Source: an uncultured Angelakisella sp.
GTDB lineage: Bacteria; Bacillota; Clostridia; Oscillospirales; Ruminococcaceae
Assembly: GCA_910585535.1 (NCBI GenBank)
Contig: CAJUFK010000153.1
Coordinates: 1-6,483 of the forward strand
Length of the DNA stretch: 6,483 nucleotides
Reading direction: 5' to 3'
Within the stretch, counting starts at the first letter, position 1; each line of letters opens with the position of its first letter. The notes under the pieces are model-generated. The model was not told where the DNA came from. It did no database searches and saw only the letters and a list, made by a program, of their open reading frames with translations. Positions 1-5,826 of the stretch are shown here, one piece after another. The position numbers and the translations under genes were made by a program.

Positions 1-160
1 GTTGTACGCTGGCTTGAGTTGTGCCTGGAGTCGGAAGCAGTAGAAGGCGGAAGGTAGAAATCGCCCCTTGCCAGGTTGTGGGGGGCGATTTTGCGCTTCG
101 GAAAAAACGTCGTTGGGACTCCAGGCAGAACCCACGATAACCACTACGTAACATAGGGTC
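1..160. repeat. Intergenic repeat element with 11-bp terminal inverted repeats, left copy
   Basis: The core element runs 22-127. It begins TGCCTGGAGTC (22-32) and ends with its exact reverse complement GACTCCAGGCA (117-127); with one mismatch the arms extend to 18-32 and 117-131. Inside is a perfect 10-bp stem, AAATCGCCCC (58-67) with GGGGCGATTT (82-91), and a possible GGAAGC/GCTTC pairing between them (33-38 with 95-99). A clearly homologous 105-bp copy lies at 5930-6034 and a damaged copy starts at 5772, all in the same orientation. No open reading frame of note is present. It could be a MITE-like DNA element or a structured RNA; the sequence alone does not decide. Positions 128-173 show nothing recognisable. 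Confidence 0.75.
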
Positions 161-173
161 TAAAAGTTTCGCT

Positions 174-442
174 CAAGCCTTTTCAAAGGCTTGCAGGTCC
201 AGGGCGGCGCCCTGGTCGCTCCCCGCAGGGAGCGAAATTCCTTCCGCATCTTTCCGGAGGGCGCATTTTTCTTTGCTTACTTTCTTTTTGAAAGAAAAAA
301 AGAAAGTAAGAGGCTTCCGCCTTGTAATCGACTTCCCCGCAAATACACCCCGGTGGGGTGTTTTGCGCGGACGGCGCCAGTTTCGCACCAACCAGCCTTC
401 GGCTGGTTGGTGCGACCCGCTAAAGGCCGCCGTCAGGCGGCC
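174..442. repeat. Cluster of seven perfect palindromes (hairpin-rich intergenic element)
   Basis: Seven inverted repeats follow one another: 174-193 (CAAGCCTTT arms), 199-215 (CCAGGGC arms, 3-nt loop), 216-235 (TCGCTCCC arms, CGCA loop), 276-310 (14-bp arms, A/T-rich, 7-nt loop), 345-361 (ACACCCC arms, extendable to 339-366 with one bulge), 383-415 (15-bp arms, TTC loop) and 425-442 (GGCCGCC arms, GTCA loop). An outer pair, GACCCGCT (414-421) with AGCGGGTC (482-489), would enclose the last hairpin and overlap the spacer of the downstream promoter. Reading frames across this stretch are low-complexity by-products of the palindromes and lack ribosome binding sites. Function unknown; a mobile palindromic repeat or a structured leader are both possible. 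Confidence 0.75.
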
Positions 443-475
443 CAAGTCCCCATCCCCCCCAAGAAAAAGAAAAGC

Positions 476-504
476 TTGACAAGCGGGTCAGGGTAGGCGA
501 TAAT
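476..504 (+). promoter_or_regulatory. Sigma-A-type promoter for the GNAT gene
   Basis: A perfect -35 box TTGACA (476-481) is followed by a 17-nt spacer and the -10 box GATAAT (499-504, 5 of 6 matches). It lies 42 nt upstream of the ATG at 547. The spacer holds AGCGGGTC, the right arm of an inverted repeat whose left arm is at 414-421, so the promoter sits at the edge of the palindromic cluster. Confidence 0.8.
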
Positions 505-546
505 AAGGAATGCTAAAATGTTGTAAAAAAGAGGGAATGAAAGGCT

Positions 547-1098
547 ATGGATTACGAGTTTACCCTGCGCGATTACCCCCGGCTGGAGGGGGAAGATATT
601 GTGCTGCGGCGGTTCACCCTGGGGGACGCCGGAGATGTCTTTGAGTATGCCAGCGACCCGGAGGTCACCGAGCATCTTACCTGGGACCCTCACCAGAACA
701 TCGAGGAGACCATCAGCATCATTAAGAAGCTGTTCCTCAACAACCCCTATATGTACGCCATCACTCTGCCGGAAAACGACAAGTGCATCGGCTCCATCGA
801 CATCCGCATTGTGGAAAAGCACAACTACGCCAGCTTCGGCTTCTGCCTGGCCAAGCCCTACTGGGGCCGGGGGTACATGACCCAGGCGGTGACGCTGATG
901 CTCCACCTGGGCTTCGAGAAGCTGGATCTTCACCGGATGGAAGCCTACCACAGCCCGGAAAATCCCGCAGTGGGCCGGGTGATGGAGAAGTGCGGCATGA
1001 CCCGGGAAGGTCTTACCCGGGAATCCTCCCTGGTAAAAGGGGAATACCGGGACGAGATCCTTTACGGCCTTCTGTCCAAGGATTTCCTCAAGGATTAA
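547..1098 (+). CDS. GNAT family N-acetyltransferase, RimJ/RimL type
   Basis: This 183-residue protein is predicted to transfer acetyl from acetyl-CoA to an amine, perhaps a protein N-terminus or a small molecule, in the cytoplasm. The N-terminal part (about 15-45) has the LEGEDIVLRRFT start and the DAGDVFEYASDPEV segment typical of the RimJ/RimL branch. The acetyl-CoA pyrophosphate-binding loop is at 105-114 (YWGRGYMTQA), and the family's NP-x-V-x-x-V-M-E-K-C-G-M stretch is at 139-151. Length fits the family. The ATG at 547 follows a modest GAGGGA (531-536), 10-11 nt upstream. A strong promoter lies just before it and a terminator just after it, so it is probably transcribed alone. The family assignment is firm; the substrate cannot be inferred. 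Confidence 0.9.
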   Translation: MDYEFTLRDYPRLEGEDIVLRRFTLGDAGDVFEYASDPEVTEHLTWDPHQNIEETISIIKKLFLNNPYMYAITLPENDKCIGSIDIRIVEKHNYASFGFCLAKPYWGRGYMTQAVTLMLHLGFEKLDLHRMEAYHSPENPAVGRVMEKCGMTREGLTRESSLVKGEYRDEILYGLLSKDFLKD

Positions 1099-1104
1099 GG
1101 ATTA

Positions 1105-1131
1105 GGCTGTCCCAAGGGGGGCGGCCTTTTT
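1105..1131 (+). terminator. Rho-independent terminator after the GNAT gene
   Basis: A 9-bp stem, GGCTGTCCC (1105-1113) with GGGGCGGCC (1118-1126) and including G-T pairs, closes on the loop AAGG and is followed by TTTTT. It starts 6 nt after the GNAT stop codon. No clear promoter is visible between it and the next gene, so partial read-through may feed the membrane-protein pair. Confidence 0.85.
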
Positions 1132-1183
1132 CACTCCCCGCTTTTGCCTGATGCCGGGGAGGACGGAGAAAGGGGCGGACAGG

Positions 1184-1699
1184 ATGACGTTTTGGAAAGG
1201 CCTTTGGACCTTCTTCGGCCTTGTGCCGGAGAACCAGGACCTTGCCCGGAGGATCCAGCGGTGGTGGTTTTTGGCCACCCTGCTCTGGGCCGTGTTTCTC
1301 GGCTTCGGCGCCTACGAGGGGTTTGTCTGCTGGATCAGCAGGGGCTTCCTTGTCCTGCTGGCCCTCCTGCTCTTTCTGGATGGGGCCTGGGGCTTTCCCT
1401 GGGCGGGGAAGTGGCTCCTCCTGCTGGGAGGCTGGTACCTGTTCATCTGCGGCGGGGGCTGGGCCCTGGGGCTGCTGCCCCACCTTCCCACCCTCTTTCT
1501 CTTGGGCTGCCTCCTCCTGTCCCTTTCCTGCCTCTGGCCCCTCTTTGTCACCGGGGATATTCTCGGCTTCCCCTACTATGGCTCGGGGTATTTTCCCTCC
1601 TGCTTCCTGGTCTGGTGCGGCCTGGCCCTGGCCTGGCTCCTGGGCTGGGGAATCCGCCGCCTCCGCCCCAGGGAGAGAAAGGAGGCGGGGATGGAGTGA
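1184..1699 (+). CDS. Small multi-pass membrane protein, first of a paralogous pair
   Basis: The product has 171 residues from the ATG at 1184, chosen because AAAGGGG (1169-1175) lies 8 nt upstream; an in-frame ATG at 1151 would add 11 polar residues without a good ribosome binding site. It is very rich in Leu, Trp, Gly and Phe, with about five predicted membrane helices (roughly 27-45, 52-70, 76-98, 102-122, 136-156). A short N-terminal segment carries GLVPEN (12-17) and a basic QRWWF stretch before helix 1. The C-terminus is basic (IRRLRPRERK), suggesting a cytoplasmic tail. I do not recognise the family. The next gene is a clear paralogue, sharing the GL-x-PEN motif, LDG/FDG-x-WG at the end of helix 2, and WPL-xx-TG after helix 4. 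The pair may form a heteromeric membrane complex, but that is inference. Confidence 0.8.
   Translation: MTFWKGLWTFFGLVPENQDLARRIQRWWFLATLLWAVFLGFGAYEGFVCWISRGFLVLLALLLFLDGAWGFPWAGKWLLLLGGWYLFICGGGWALGLLPHLPTLFLLGCLLLSLSCLWPLFVTGDILGFPYYGSGYFPSCFLVWCGLALAWLLGWGIRRLRPRERKEAGME
1678..1698 (+). promoter_or_regulatory. Ribosome binding site deciding the GTG start of the second membrane gene
   Basis: AAAGGAGG (1678-1685) lies 10 nt before GTG at 1696, inside the end of the upstream gene. The GTG overlaps the upstream TGA as GTGA, suggesting translational coupling. The alternative ATG at 1711 has only GCGAGG 4 nt upstream and would remove residues that align with the paralogue. An ATG at 1691 in this spacing window is in the upstream gene's frame and stops after two codons. 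Confidence 0.65.
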
Positions 1700-2190
1700 A
1701 GCGAGGTCTCATGGTTGTTCTGGGCCTGTTGCCGGAAAACGAAGGCCTCTCCCGGAAAGTTCAGAGAATTTGGTTCGCCGCGCCGGTCCTTCTGGGATGG
1801 GCGTTCCTGCTGGGTGCATATACGGAAGCGGTGCTGGCTAGCTGGGCCCTTTTGGCGATATTGGCGCTCCTTTTCTTCTTTGACGGTCTCTGGGGCTGGG
1901 TATGGGCCCAAAGCTGGCTGCTGGCCCTTGGCGGGTACTACCTCTTTCTTTGTGCCGGAGGCTGGCTGCTGAAATATTTCCCGGCCCTTTTTCAGTGGCT
2001 GGGGAATACCTTTCTCATCCTTTTCCTCCTGGTCTTCGCTTCCCCCGCCATATGGCCCCTTTGTATTACCGGGGCCGCCGGAGAGATCGGGTGCGGTAAC
2101 CCTGCCCTTCTCCTCCCGGCCTCCCTGGTTTGGTGTCTCCTGGCCCTGGCCTGGCTTTTGGGAAAGAAGCTGAGAAGCAAAACCCGTTAG
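1696..2190 (+). CDS. Small multi-pass membrane protein, second of the paralogous pair
   Basis: The product has 164 residues from GTG 1696 (159 from ATG 1711). The longer start is preferred because residues before the ATG (KRGL) align with KGL of the upstream paralogue, and because of the GTGA overlap. Five hydrophobic helices are predicted (about 26-43, 47-64, 73-95, 103-121, 136-156), ending in a basic tail (KKLRSKTR). Shared landmarks with the upstream protein are GL-x-PEN, a QR-x-WF stretch, DG-x-WG, LGG-x-YLF-x-C, GGW and WPL-xx-TG. Its DNA has diverged clearly from the first copy, so the duplication is not recent. The frame stays open far upstream (to 1144), but that part lies inside the first gene and is not credible coding. 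Family unknown; a two-gene operon ending at a terminator. Confidence 0.8.
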   Translation: MKRGLMVVLGLLPENEGLSRKVQRIWFAAPVLLGWAFLLGAYTEAVLASWALLAILALLFFFDGLWGWVWAQSWLLALGGYYLFLCAGGWLLKYFPALFQWLGNTFLILFLLVFASPAIWPLCITGAAGEIGCGNPALLLPASLVWCLLALAWLLGKKLRSKTR

Positions 2191-2233
2191 GACGTGTCCC
2201 GAAAATCAGGGCACTTGCAACCGCTCCCTATCC

Positions 2234-2259
2234 GGATCGGACAAAAGTCCGGTCCTTTT
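2234..2259 (+). terminator. Rho-independent terminator of the membrane-protein operon
   Basis: A 9-bp stem, GGATCGGAC (2234-2242) with GTCCGGTCC (2247-2255), has an AAAA loop and is followed by TTTTCCTTT. It lies between two convergent genes. The minus-strand side has no T-run, so it should serve mainly the plus-strand operon. A weaker 6-bp inverted repeat (GTGTCC/GGGCAC) lies just before it, near 2194-2214. Confidence 0.8.
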
Positions 2260-2276
2260 CCTTTGTCCAAACGGCC

Positions 2277-2750
2277 TTACCGCACCGTCCGGGCCTTTCC
2301 TGTAAGATGCTCCACTTCCATTTCCAGCAGGCACAGCCGTTCCCAAGAGCGTTCAATCTCCTCCTGGCGATGGTCCGGAGCCTCCTCCGGGTAGTATTTT
2401 ACCATCAGCCGGTCCAGGGCCTCCCGCTTTTCCTCCCCTTCCAGCTCCCGGACCCGGCCAAAGGCGATGGCGCTTCGGTATTCGGTGGTGTATTTCTTTG
2501 GAACAATTTCGTCCTGGGCGATGACGCAGAAGGACGCCTTGGCCTCCCGCCGCAGGGCGTCCAGCTTGTGGCCGCTTACAGCGCAGTGGAAGTACAGCCG
2601 CCCCTCCTCATACAGGTAGCTAAGGGGAACCCCGTAGGGATACCCGTCATCCCCCAGGACGGACAGCACCCCCGAGGAACCCTCCCGGAGGATGGCGGCG
2701 GTATCCTCCTCCGAAAGCTGCTGATTCTTCCTTCTCATCTCACGAAACAT
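2277..2750 (-). CDS. NimA-like pyridoxamine 5'-phosphate oxidase-family flavoprotein
   Basis: This 157-residue cytoplasmic protein belongs to the FMN-binding split-barrel superfamily, close to proteins annotated as 5-nitroimidazole reductase-like (Nim). Visible landmarks are GVLS-V--DDGYPYGVPLSY at 27-45, YFHCAVSGHKLD at 53-64 with His55 and His61, the ASFCV strand, and the YRSAIAFGRV segment. Length matches the family. The ATG at 2750 is preferred because AAAGGAG lies 8 nt upstream of it; an internal Met5 would give the more usual MRRK start. Members bind flavin and are thought to reduce small molecules, sometimes nitro drugs, but most are of unknown substrate, so drug resistance should not be assumed. 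It has its own promoter, and the upstream deacetylase is terminated separately. Confidence 0.85.
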   Translation of the reverse strand: MFREMRRKNQQLSEEDTAAILREGSSGVLSVLGDDGYPYGVPLSYLYEEGRLYFHCAVSGHKLDALRREAKASFCVIAQDEIVPKKYTTEYRSAIAFGRVRELEGEEKREALDRLMVKYYPEEAPDHRQEEIERSWERLCLLEMEVEHLTGKARTVR

Positions 2751-2794
2751 GGCGGCTTCTCCTTTCGACTGTCCCTTCTGTTTTCTCCAATTAC

Positions 2795-2822
2795 AGTATA
2801 TCAGATCTTAACCGTTTCGCAA
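2795..2822 (-). promoter_or_regulatory. Promoter for the NimA-like gene
   Basis: On the minus strand, -35 TTGCGA (2822-2817, 4 of 6) and -10 TATACT (2800-2795, 5 of 6) are separated by 16 nt. The -10 box lies 44 nt upstream of the ATG at 2750, immediately after the deacetylase terminator. Confidence 0.65.
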
Positions 2823-2830
2823 CCATGTCC

Positions 2831-2867
2831 AAACACAAAAGGCCGCCTCCTTTCACAGAGGGCGGCC
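2831..2867 (-). terminator. Terminator after the polysaccharide deacetylase gene
   Basis: The arms GGCCGCC (2841-2847) and GGCGGCC (2861-2867) form a 7-bp GC-rich stem. Read on the minus strand, the hairpin is followed by TTTTGTGTTT (2840-2831). It starts 31 nt after the deacetylase stop codon at 2899. On the plus strand the same hairpin is followed by AAAATTTTT. Confidence 0.75.
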
Positions 2868-2898
2868 AAAATTTTTCCCCGGCATCCCAGAGGCTCCG

Positions 2899-3987
2899 TT
2901 ACAGGGTCCCGGGATCCCCCCAGGTGAACCCGGCGTCCCGCACCCGGTCGATGAAGCTTCCCATGATCTGGGCGTTGGTGCTGCTTACTGCATGGAGCAG
3001 ATAGATATTCCCCGGACAAACGGCTTTCACCAGCTTTTCCTCCGAAGCCGCCGCCTCGGGCTGGTCGTCGGTGAGCCAGTCCTTATAGGCGTAGGACCAG
3101 AAAACCGATTTGTACCCCATGGACTGGACCACCGCCAGGGTCTGCTCGTTAAAGTTCCCGCTGGGGAAGCGGAAGTATTTCATCTCGTACCCGAAGTTTT
3201 CCTTCACGTAGTCGTGGAGCTTCATCAGGTCCTCCGCCGCCTCTTTGGGGGAAAGGGTGCTGTAGTTCTTATGGCTCCAGCTGTGGTTTCCCAAAACGTG
3301 GCCCTCGGCGATGATCTGCTGGATCAGCTCCGGCTGGCGGTTGGCGAAGTCATAAGTAACAAAAAAGAGCCCCTTTACCCCTTTCTCCTTCAAGGTCGCC
3401 AAAAATGCGGGGGTCAGGCCGTTTTCGTACCCCTCGTCAAAGGTCATATAGACCACCGGCTTGTCCTCCGCCAAAAAAAGCGCGTCATATTTTCCGTATT
3501 TCTGGTTGTAGAGAATGGCCCCTTGGGAGCGGTTCTTCTCGTCCCTGGGACCGCCGGGTCCCCAGTCCAGGCTTTTGGAGGAAAGGGCACCGATCTCCCC
3601 AAAATCGGTGCCCATGGCCGCTGCCACAGAGGAAGAAGAGCTGTTGGAACTGCTGCCGGGAAGATCCTCGGAATTTTCCCCGGGGAGGCTGCTCTCGTTG
3701 TCGGGAAGATCGTCGGGGATGTTGTCCCCGTCCAGATCCCCGTCCACGATACCGTCGGGAAGACTGCCGGGAAGATCGTCCATATCGCTGCTCCCGCTGG
3801 AGCCGTCCATGGAGCTGCTGTTGGAACTGCCGCTGGAACTCCCCGGCAGAGAGGACGAAGTAGAGGGATAGGAGCTGCTTATCATATTGTCGTTGCTGGT
3901 GGAGCAGCCGCCGGTGCAACCGGTCATCCCCGCTGTCAGAACAAGGACCGCCGCCAGGACCAGGGCTGTGGAACGCTTCATTTTCAT
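2899..3987 (-). CDS. PdaA-like polysaccharide deacetylase lipoprotein
   Basis: The 362-residue protein is predicted to remove N-acetyl groups from peptidoglycan outside the membrane. Residues 1-24 look like a lipoprotein signal: KMKR, a hydrophobic core, then MTGC with Cys24 as lipidation site (Met at -3 is less usual). Residues 29-121 are a low-complexity Ser/Asp/Gly/Pro linker with DLPG/SLPG-like repeats. The NodB domain (about 170-355) has motif 1 TFDEGYENG (182-190, Asp184), motif 2 NHSWSH (His235, His239), motif 3 RFPSG (Arg273), YAYKDW (Trp304) and LLH (His332). The YENG stretch and the LLHA-S--NA ending match Bacillus PdaA, which makes muramic delta-lactam in spore cortex; PdaA has Asn where this protein has Glu185. 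AGGTGAT (3999-3993) lies 5 nt before the ATG. A cortex role is likely but unproven; a vegetative wall deacetylase is the alternative. Confidence 0.88.
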   Translation of the reverse strand: MKMKRSTALVLAAVLVLTAGMTGCTGGCSTSNDNMISSSYPSTSSSLPGSSSGSSNSSSMDGSSGSSDMDDLPGSLPDGIVDGDLDGDNIPDDLPDNESSLPGENSEDLPGSSSNSSSSSVAAAMGTDFGEIGALSSKSLDWGPGGPRDEKNRSQGAILYNQKYGKYDALFLAEDKPVVYMTFDEGYENGLTPAFLATLKEKGVKGLFFVTYDFANRQPELIQQIIAEGHVLGNHSWSHKNYSTLSPKEAAEDLMKLHDYVKENFGYEMKYFRFPSGNFNEQTLAVVQSMGYKSVFWSYAYKDWLTDDQPEAAASEEKLVKAVCPGNIYLLHAVSSTNAQIMGSFIDRVRDAGFTWGDPGTL

Positions 3988-4102
3988 CTTGCATCACCTG
4001 TTTTCTTGGATTTGAGACAGCGGAGGAAACCTTCCGCCGCCGTTTCGCGATTAGTGTGCGCCGGAAAAAGATGAATTATGTTTCCACTTTTTTCCCGCTC
4101 CC

Positions 4103-4130
4103 AGTATATTTTTTCTCCCCAACCTCAAAA
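4103..4130 (-). promoter_or_regulatory. Weak candidate promoter for the deacetylase gene
   Basis: A good -10 TATACT (4108-4103, minus strand) is preceded by an A-run, but the only -35 options are poor: TTTTGA with 16-nt spacing, or TTGAGG with 14-nt spacing. It would give a leader of about 110 nt containing a 9-bp hairpin with one mismatch (4020-4028 with 4032-4040). A sporulation-sigma promoter was looked for but not convincingly seen. Confidence 0.35.
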
Positions 4131-4136
4131 TAAAGC

Positions 4137-4427
4137 AAGGAAGGGTAAGAAGGAAGGGTAAGTTCGTAGTGGTGGAAGGAAAACTTCCCAGGGAAGCTTT
4201 TCCGGGAAGGGAAAGTGCAAGGTGTTTCCCCAGGGAAGCTTTTCCGGGAAGGGAAGGTGCAGGGAAGGGTAAGTTTGTAGTGGCTAAAAGGAAAGCTTCC
4301 CAGGGGATCCTTTCCCAAAGGAAAAGGTCCATGGTGTTTTCCTAGGGCAACTTTTTTGAAAGGAAAAGGACTTGATGTTCTCCTAGGGAAACTTTTCCGG
4401 GAAGAAAAGGTACTTGGTGTTTTTCTG
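4137..4427. repeat. Imperfect 41-42-bp tandem repeat array upstream of the enolase gene
   Basis: The gap 3988-4470 holds no credible gene. Units anchored on CCAGGG/CCTAGGG start near 4188, 4230, 4300, 4342 and 4383, giving periods of 42, 70, 42 and 41. The long step contains a second copy of a block with the motif AGGGTAAGTT-GTAGTGG (4156-4172 and 4267-4283), so part of the array was duplicated with a period near 110 bp. Each unit carries a small CTTTTCC...GGAAAAG-like inverted repeat, and CTTCCCAGGGAAG (4184-4196) is an odd-length palindrome. Minus-strand frames through it encode repetitive SRKSFPG-like peptides, the expected by-product of a period divisible by three. The last unit ends about 44 nt before the enolase start. 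No clear plus-strand promoter is visible. Confidence 0.75.
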
Positions 4428-4470
4428 CGGCATGGCACTAAAAACAAAGAGGAAAGCGGGGAATTGAAAA

Positions 4471-5748
4471 ATGAACGGAGCGATCAAGCAGGTGACTGCC
4501 CTGGAGATCCTGGACAGTCGGGGGAACCCCACCGTCCGGGCAGGGGTGGAGCTGGAGGACGGGACCTGGGGCTGGGCCAACGCCCCTTCGGGGGCCTCCA
4601 CCGGGATCCACGAGGCCCACGAACTCCGGGACGGGGATCCGGCCCGGTACCGGGGGAAGGGGACCCTTCAGGCGGTGGAGAACATCCGGGGGCCCCTGGC
4701 CCGGGCGGTGACGGGGCTTCCGGCCGCCGATCTCCCCCGGGTGGACCGGACCATGATAAACGCCGACGGCACCGAAAACAAGAAGCGGCTGGGGGCCAAC
4801 AGCATCCTGGCTGTCTCCCTGGCCTGCGCCCGGGCTGCGGCGGCCTCCCAGGGCCAGCCCCTGTGGCAATGGCTGTGGCCCCAAAAGAAGAAGCTTTTGC
4901 CGGTGCCCATGATGAACATTCTAAACGGCGGGGCCCACGCCAGGAACAATGTGGACATTCAGGAATTTATGATCCTGCCCCGGGGGGTGGGCAGCTTTGG
5001 GGAGGGCCTGCGGCGCTGTGCCGAGGTGTACCACGCCCTGGGCGCCATTCTGGGGGAGCGGGGCTTGGGGACCGGCGTTGGGGACGAAGGGGGCTTCGCC
5101 CCCAACCTCTCCTCCGATGAGGAAGCCCTGGATCTGATCCTCCGGGCCATTGGCCGGGCTGGATACCGCCCCGGGGAGGAGGTGGCGCTGGCGCTGGACG
5201 CTGCCGCCAGCGAATGGAAAAAGGAGTCGGAGGAGGATTACCGAACCCCCAAGGGGGGAAAAACCCGGAACCGGGAGGAACTCTGCGCCTACTGGGAGGA
5301 CCTGGTGGGGCGGTACCCCATCGTTTCTCTGGAGGATGGAGCAGCGGAGGACGACTGGGAGGGGTGGAAGCTGCTCACCGGCCGTTTGGGGAACAAGATC
5401 CAGCTGGTGGGGGACGATCTGCTTGTGACCAATCTTCAGCGTTTGCGCCGTGGGATAGAGGAGAAAGCTGGGAACGCCATCCTCATCAAGCCCAACCAAA
5501 TCGGCACGCTGAGCGAGACGCTGGAGGCGGTATCCCTGGCCCAGGAGCGGGGCTGGGGGGTCGTAATGAGTCATCGCAGCGGGGAGACGGAGGATCCTGT
5601 GATTGCGGACCTGGCGGTGGCCACAGGCTGCGGGCAGATCAAAGCGGGGGCGCCTTGCCGCAGCGAACGGGTAGCAAAGTACAACCGCCTGCTGGAAATC
5701 GGTGGCCAAGCGGCCGCCCGCACCCCCTCCCCGCCGCTCCGCGGCTAA
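4471..5748 (+). CDS. eno: Enolase (phosphopyruvate hydratase)
   Basis: Enolase converts 2-phosphoglycerate to phosphoenolpyruvate in glycolysis, in the cytoplasm, using two magnesium ions. The 425-residue length is normal. Expected active-site residues are all present: Ser43 in the GASTG loop, His156 (GGAHARNN), Glu165, Glu206 (DEGGFAPN), metal ligands Asp243, Glu288 (SLEDG) and Asp315 (GDDLLVTN), Lys340 (LIKPNQIG), His368-Arg-Ser (SHRSGETED) and Lys391 (IKAGAPCRSER). It therefore looks active. Small departures are Ala392 where Thr is common, Trp249 where Phe is common, and Cys396. The ATG at 4471 has only a modest GCGGGGA (4457-4463). No other glycolytic gene adjoins it. The last residues after KYNRLLEI are not enolase-like; TPSPPLRG and the stop codon lie in an intergenic repeat that recurs at about 5881. 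A second enolase elsewhere in the genome is possible. Confidence 0.95.
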   Translation: MNGAIKQVTALEILDSRGNPTVRAGVELEDGTWGWANAPSGASTGIHEAHELRDGDPARYRGKGTLQAVENIRGPLARAVTGLPAADLPRVDRTMINADGTENKKRLGANSILAVSLACARAAAASQGQPLWQWLWPQKKKLLPVPMMNILNGGAHARNNVDIQEFMILPRGVGSFGEGLRRCAEVYHALGAILGERGLGTGVGDEGGFAPNLSSDEEALDLILRAIGRAGYRPGEEVALALDAAASEWKKESEEDYRTPKGGKTRNREELCAYWEDLVGRYPIVSLEDGAAEDDWEGWKLLTGRLGNKIQLVGDDLLVTNLQRLRRGIEEKAGNAILIKPNQIGTLSETLEAVSLAQERGWGVVMSHRSGETEDPVIADLAVATGCGQIKAGAPCRSERVAKYNRLLEIGGQAAARTPSPPLRG

Positions 5749-5826
5749 GGGTTGTGCCGGGGCGTAAGTTGTGCCTGGAGTCGTGGGTTGTAAAAGGCGG
5801 GAGGCGGTAACACCCCTTTCCAGGGT
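5723..5826. repeat. Damaged second copy of the inverted-repeat element with its leading block
   Basis: A leading block (about 5723-5771) covers the end of the enolase gene and matches the block at about 5883-5929; both contain CTCCCCG-CGCTCCGCG and a GTTGT-CCGGG stretch. It is followed by the element's left end TGCCTGGAGTC (5772-5782) and left half, closely matching 5930-5985. After CCAGGGTG (to about 5827) the right half, including the GACTCCAGGCA terminus, is missing and is replaced by the 35-bp tandem duplication. Confidence 0.75.

Noticed and set aside
173..496. Small frames on both strands in the leader region
   Set aside because: They consist of palindrome arms and low-complexity Lys/Pro-rich peptides, with no ribosome binding site, and one runs through the promoter of the acetyltransferase gene.
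1132..1183. A promoter for the membrane-protein pair
   Set aside because: The short GC-rich gap has no convincing -35/-10 pair; read-through of the upstream terminator is as likely.
1144..1695. Long upstream extension of the second membrane protein
   Set aside because: This Pro/Gly-rich stretch is the alternative frame of the first membrane-protein gene. The paralogue alignment and ribosome binding site place the real start at 1696.
2130..2927. 265-codon plus-strand frame spanning the convergent region
   Set aside because: It crosses a terminator and lies antisense to the NimA-like gene, whose family motifs are clear on the other strand.
2992..4074. 360-codon plus-strand frame opposite the deacetylase gene
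   Set aside because: It is antisense to a gene with clear catalytic motifs, and its own product is low-complexity Gly/Ala/Val-rich with no recognisable domain.
4051..4447. Minus-strand frames encoding SRKSFPG-type repeats
   Set aside because: The 42-bp period is divisible by three, so any open frame yields a repeated peptide. There is no start signal and no non-repeat domain.
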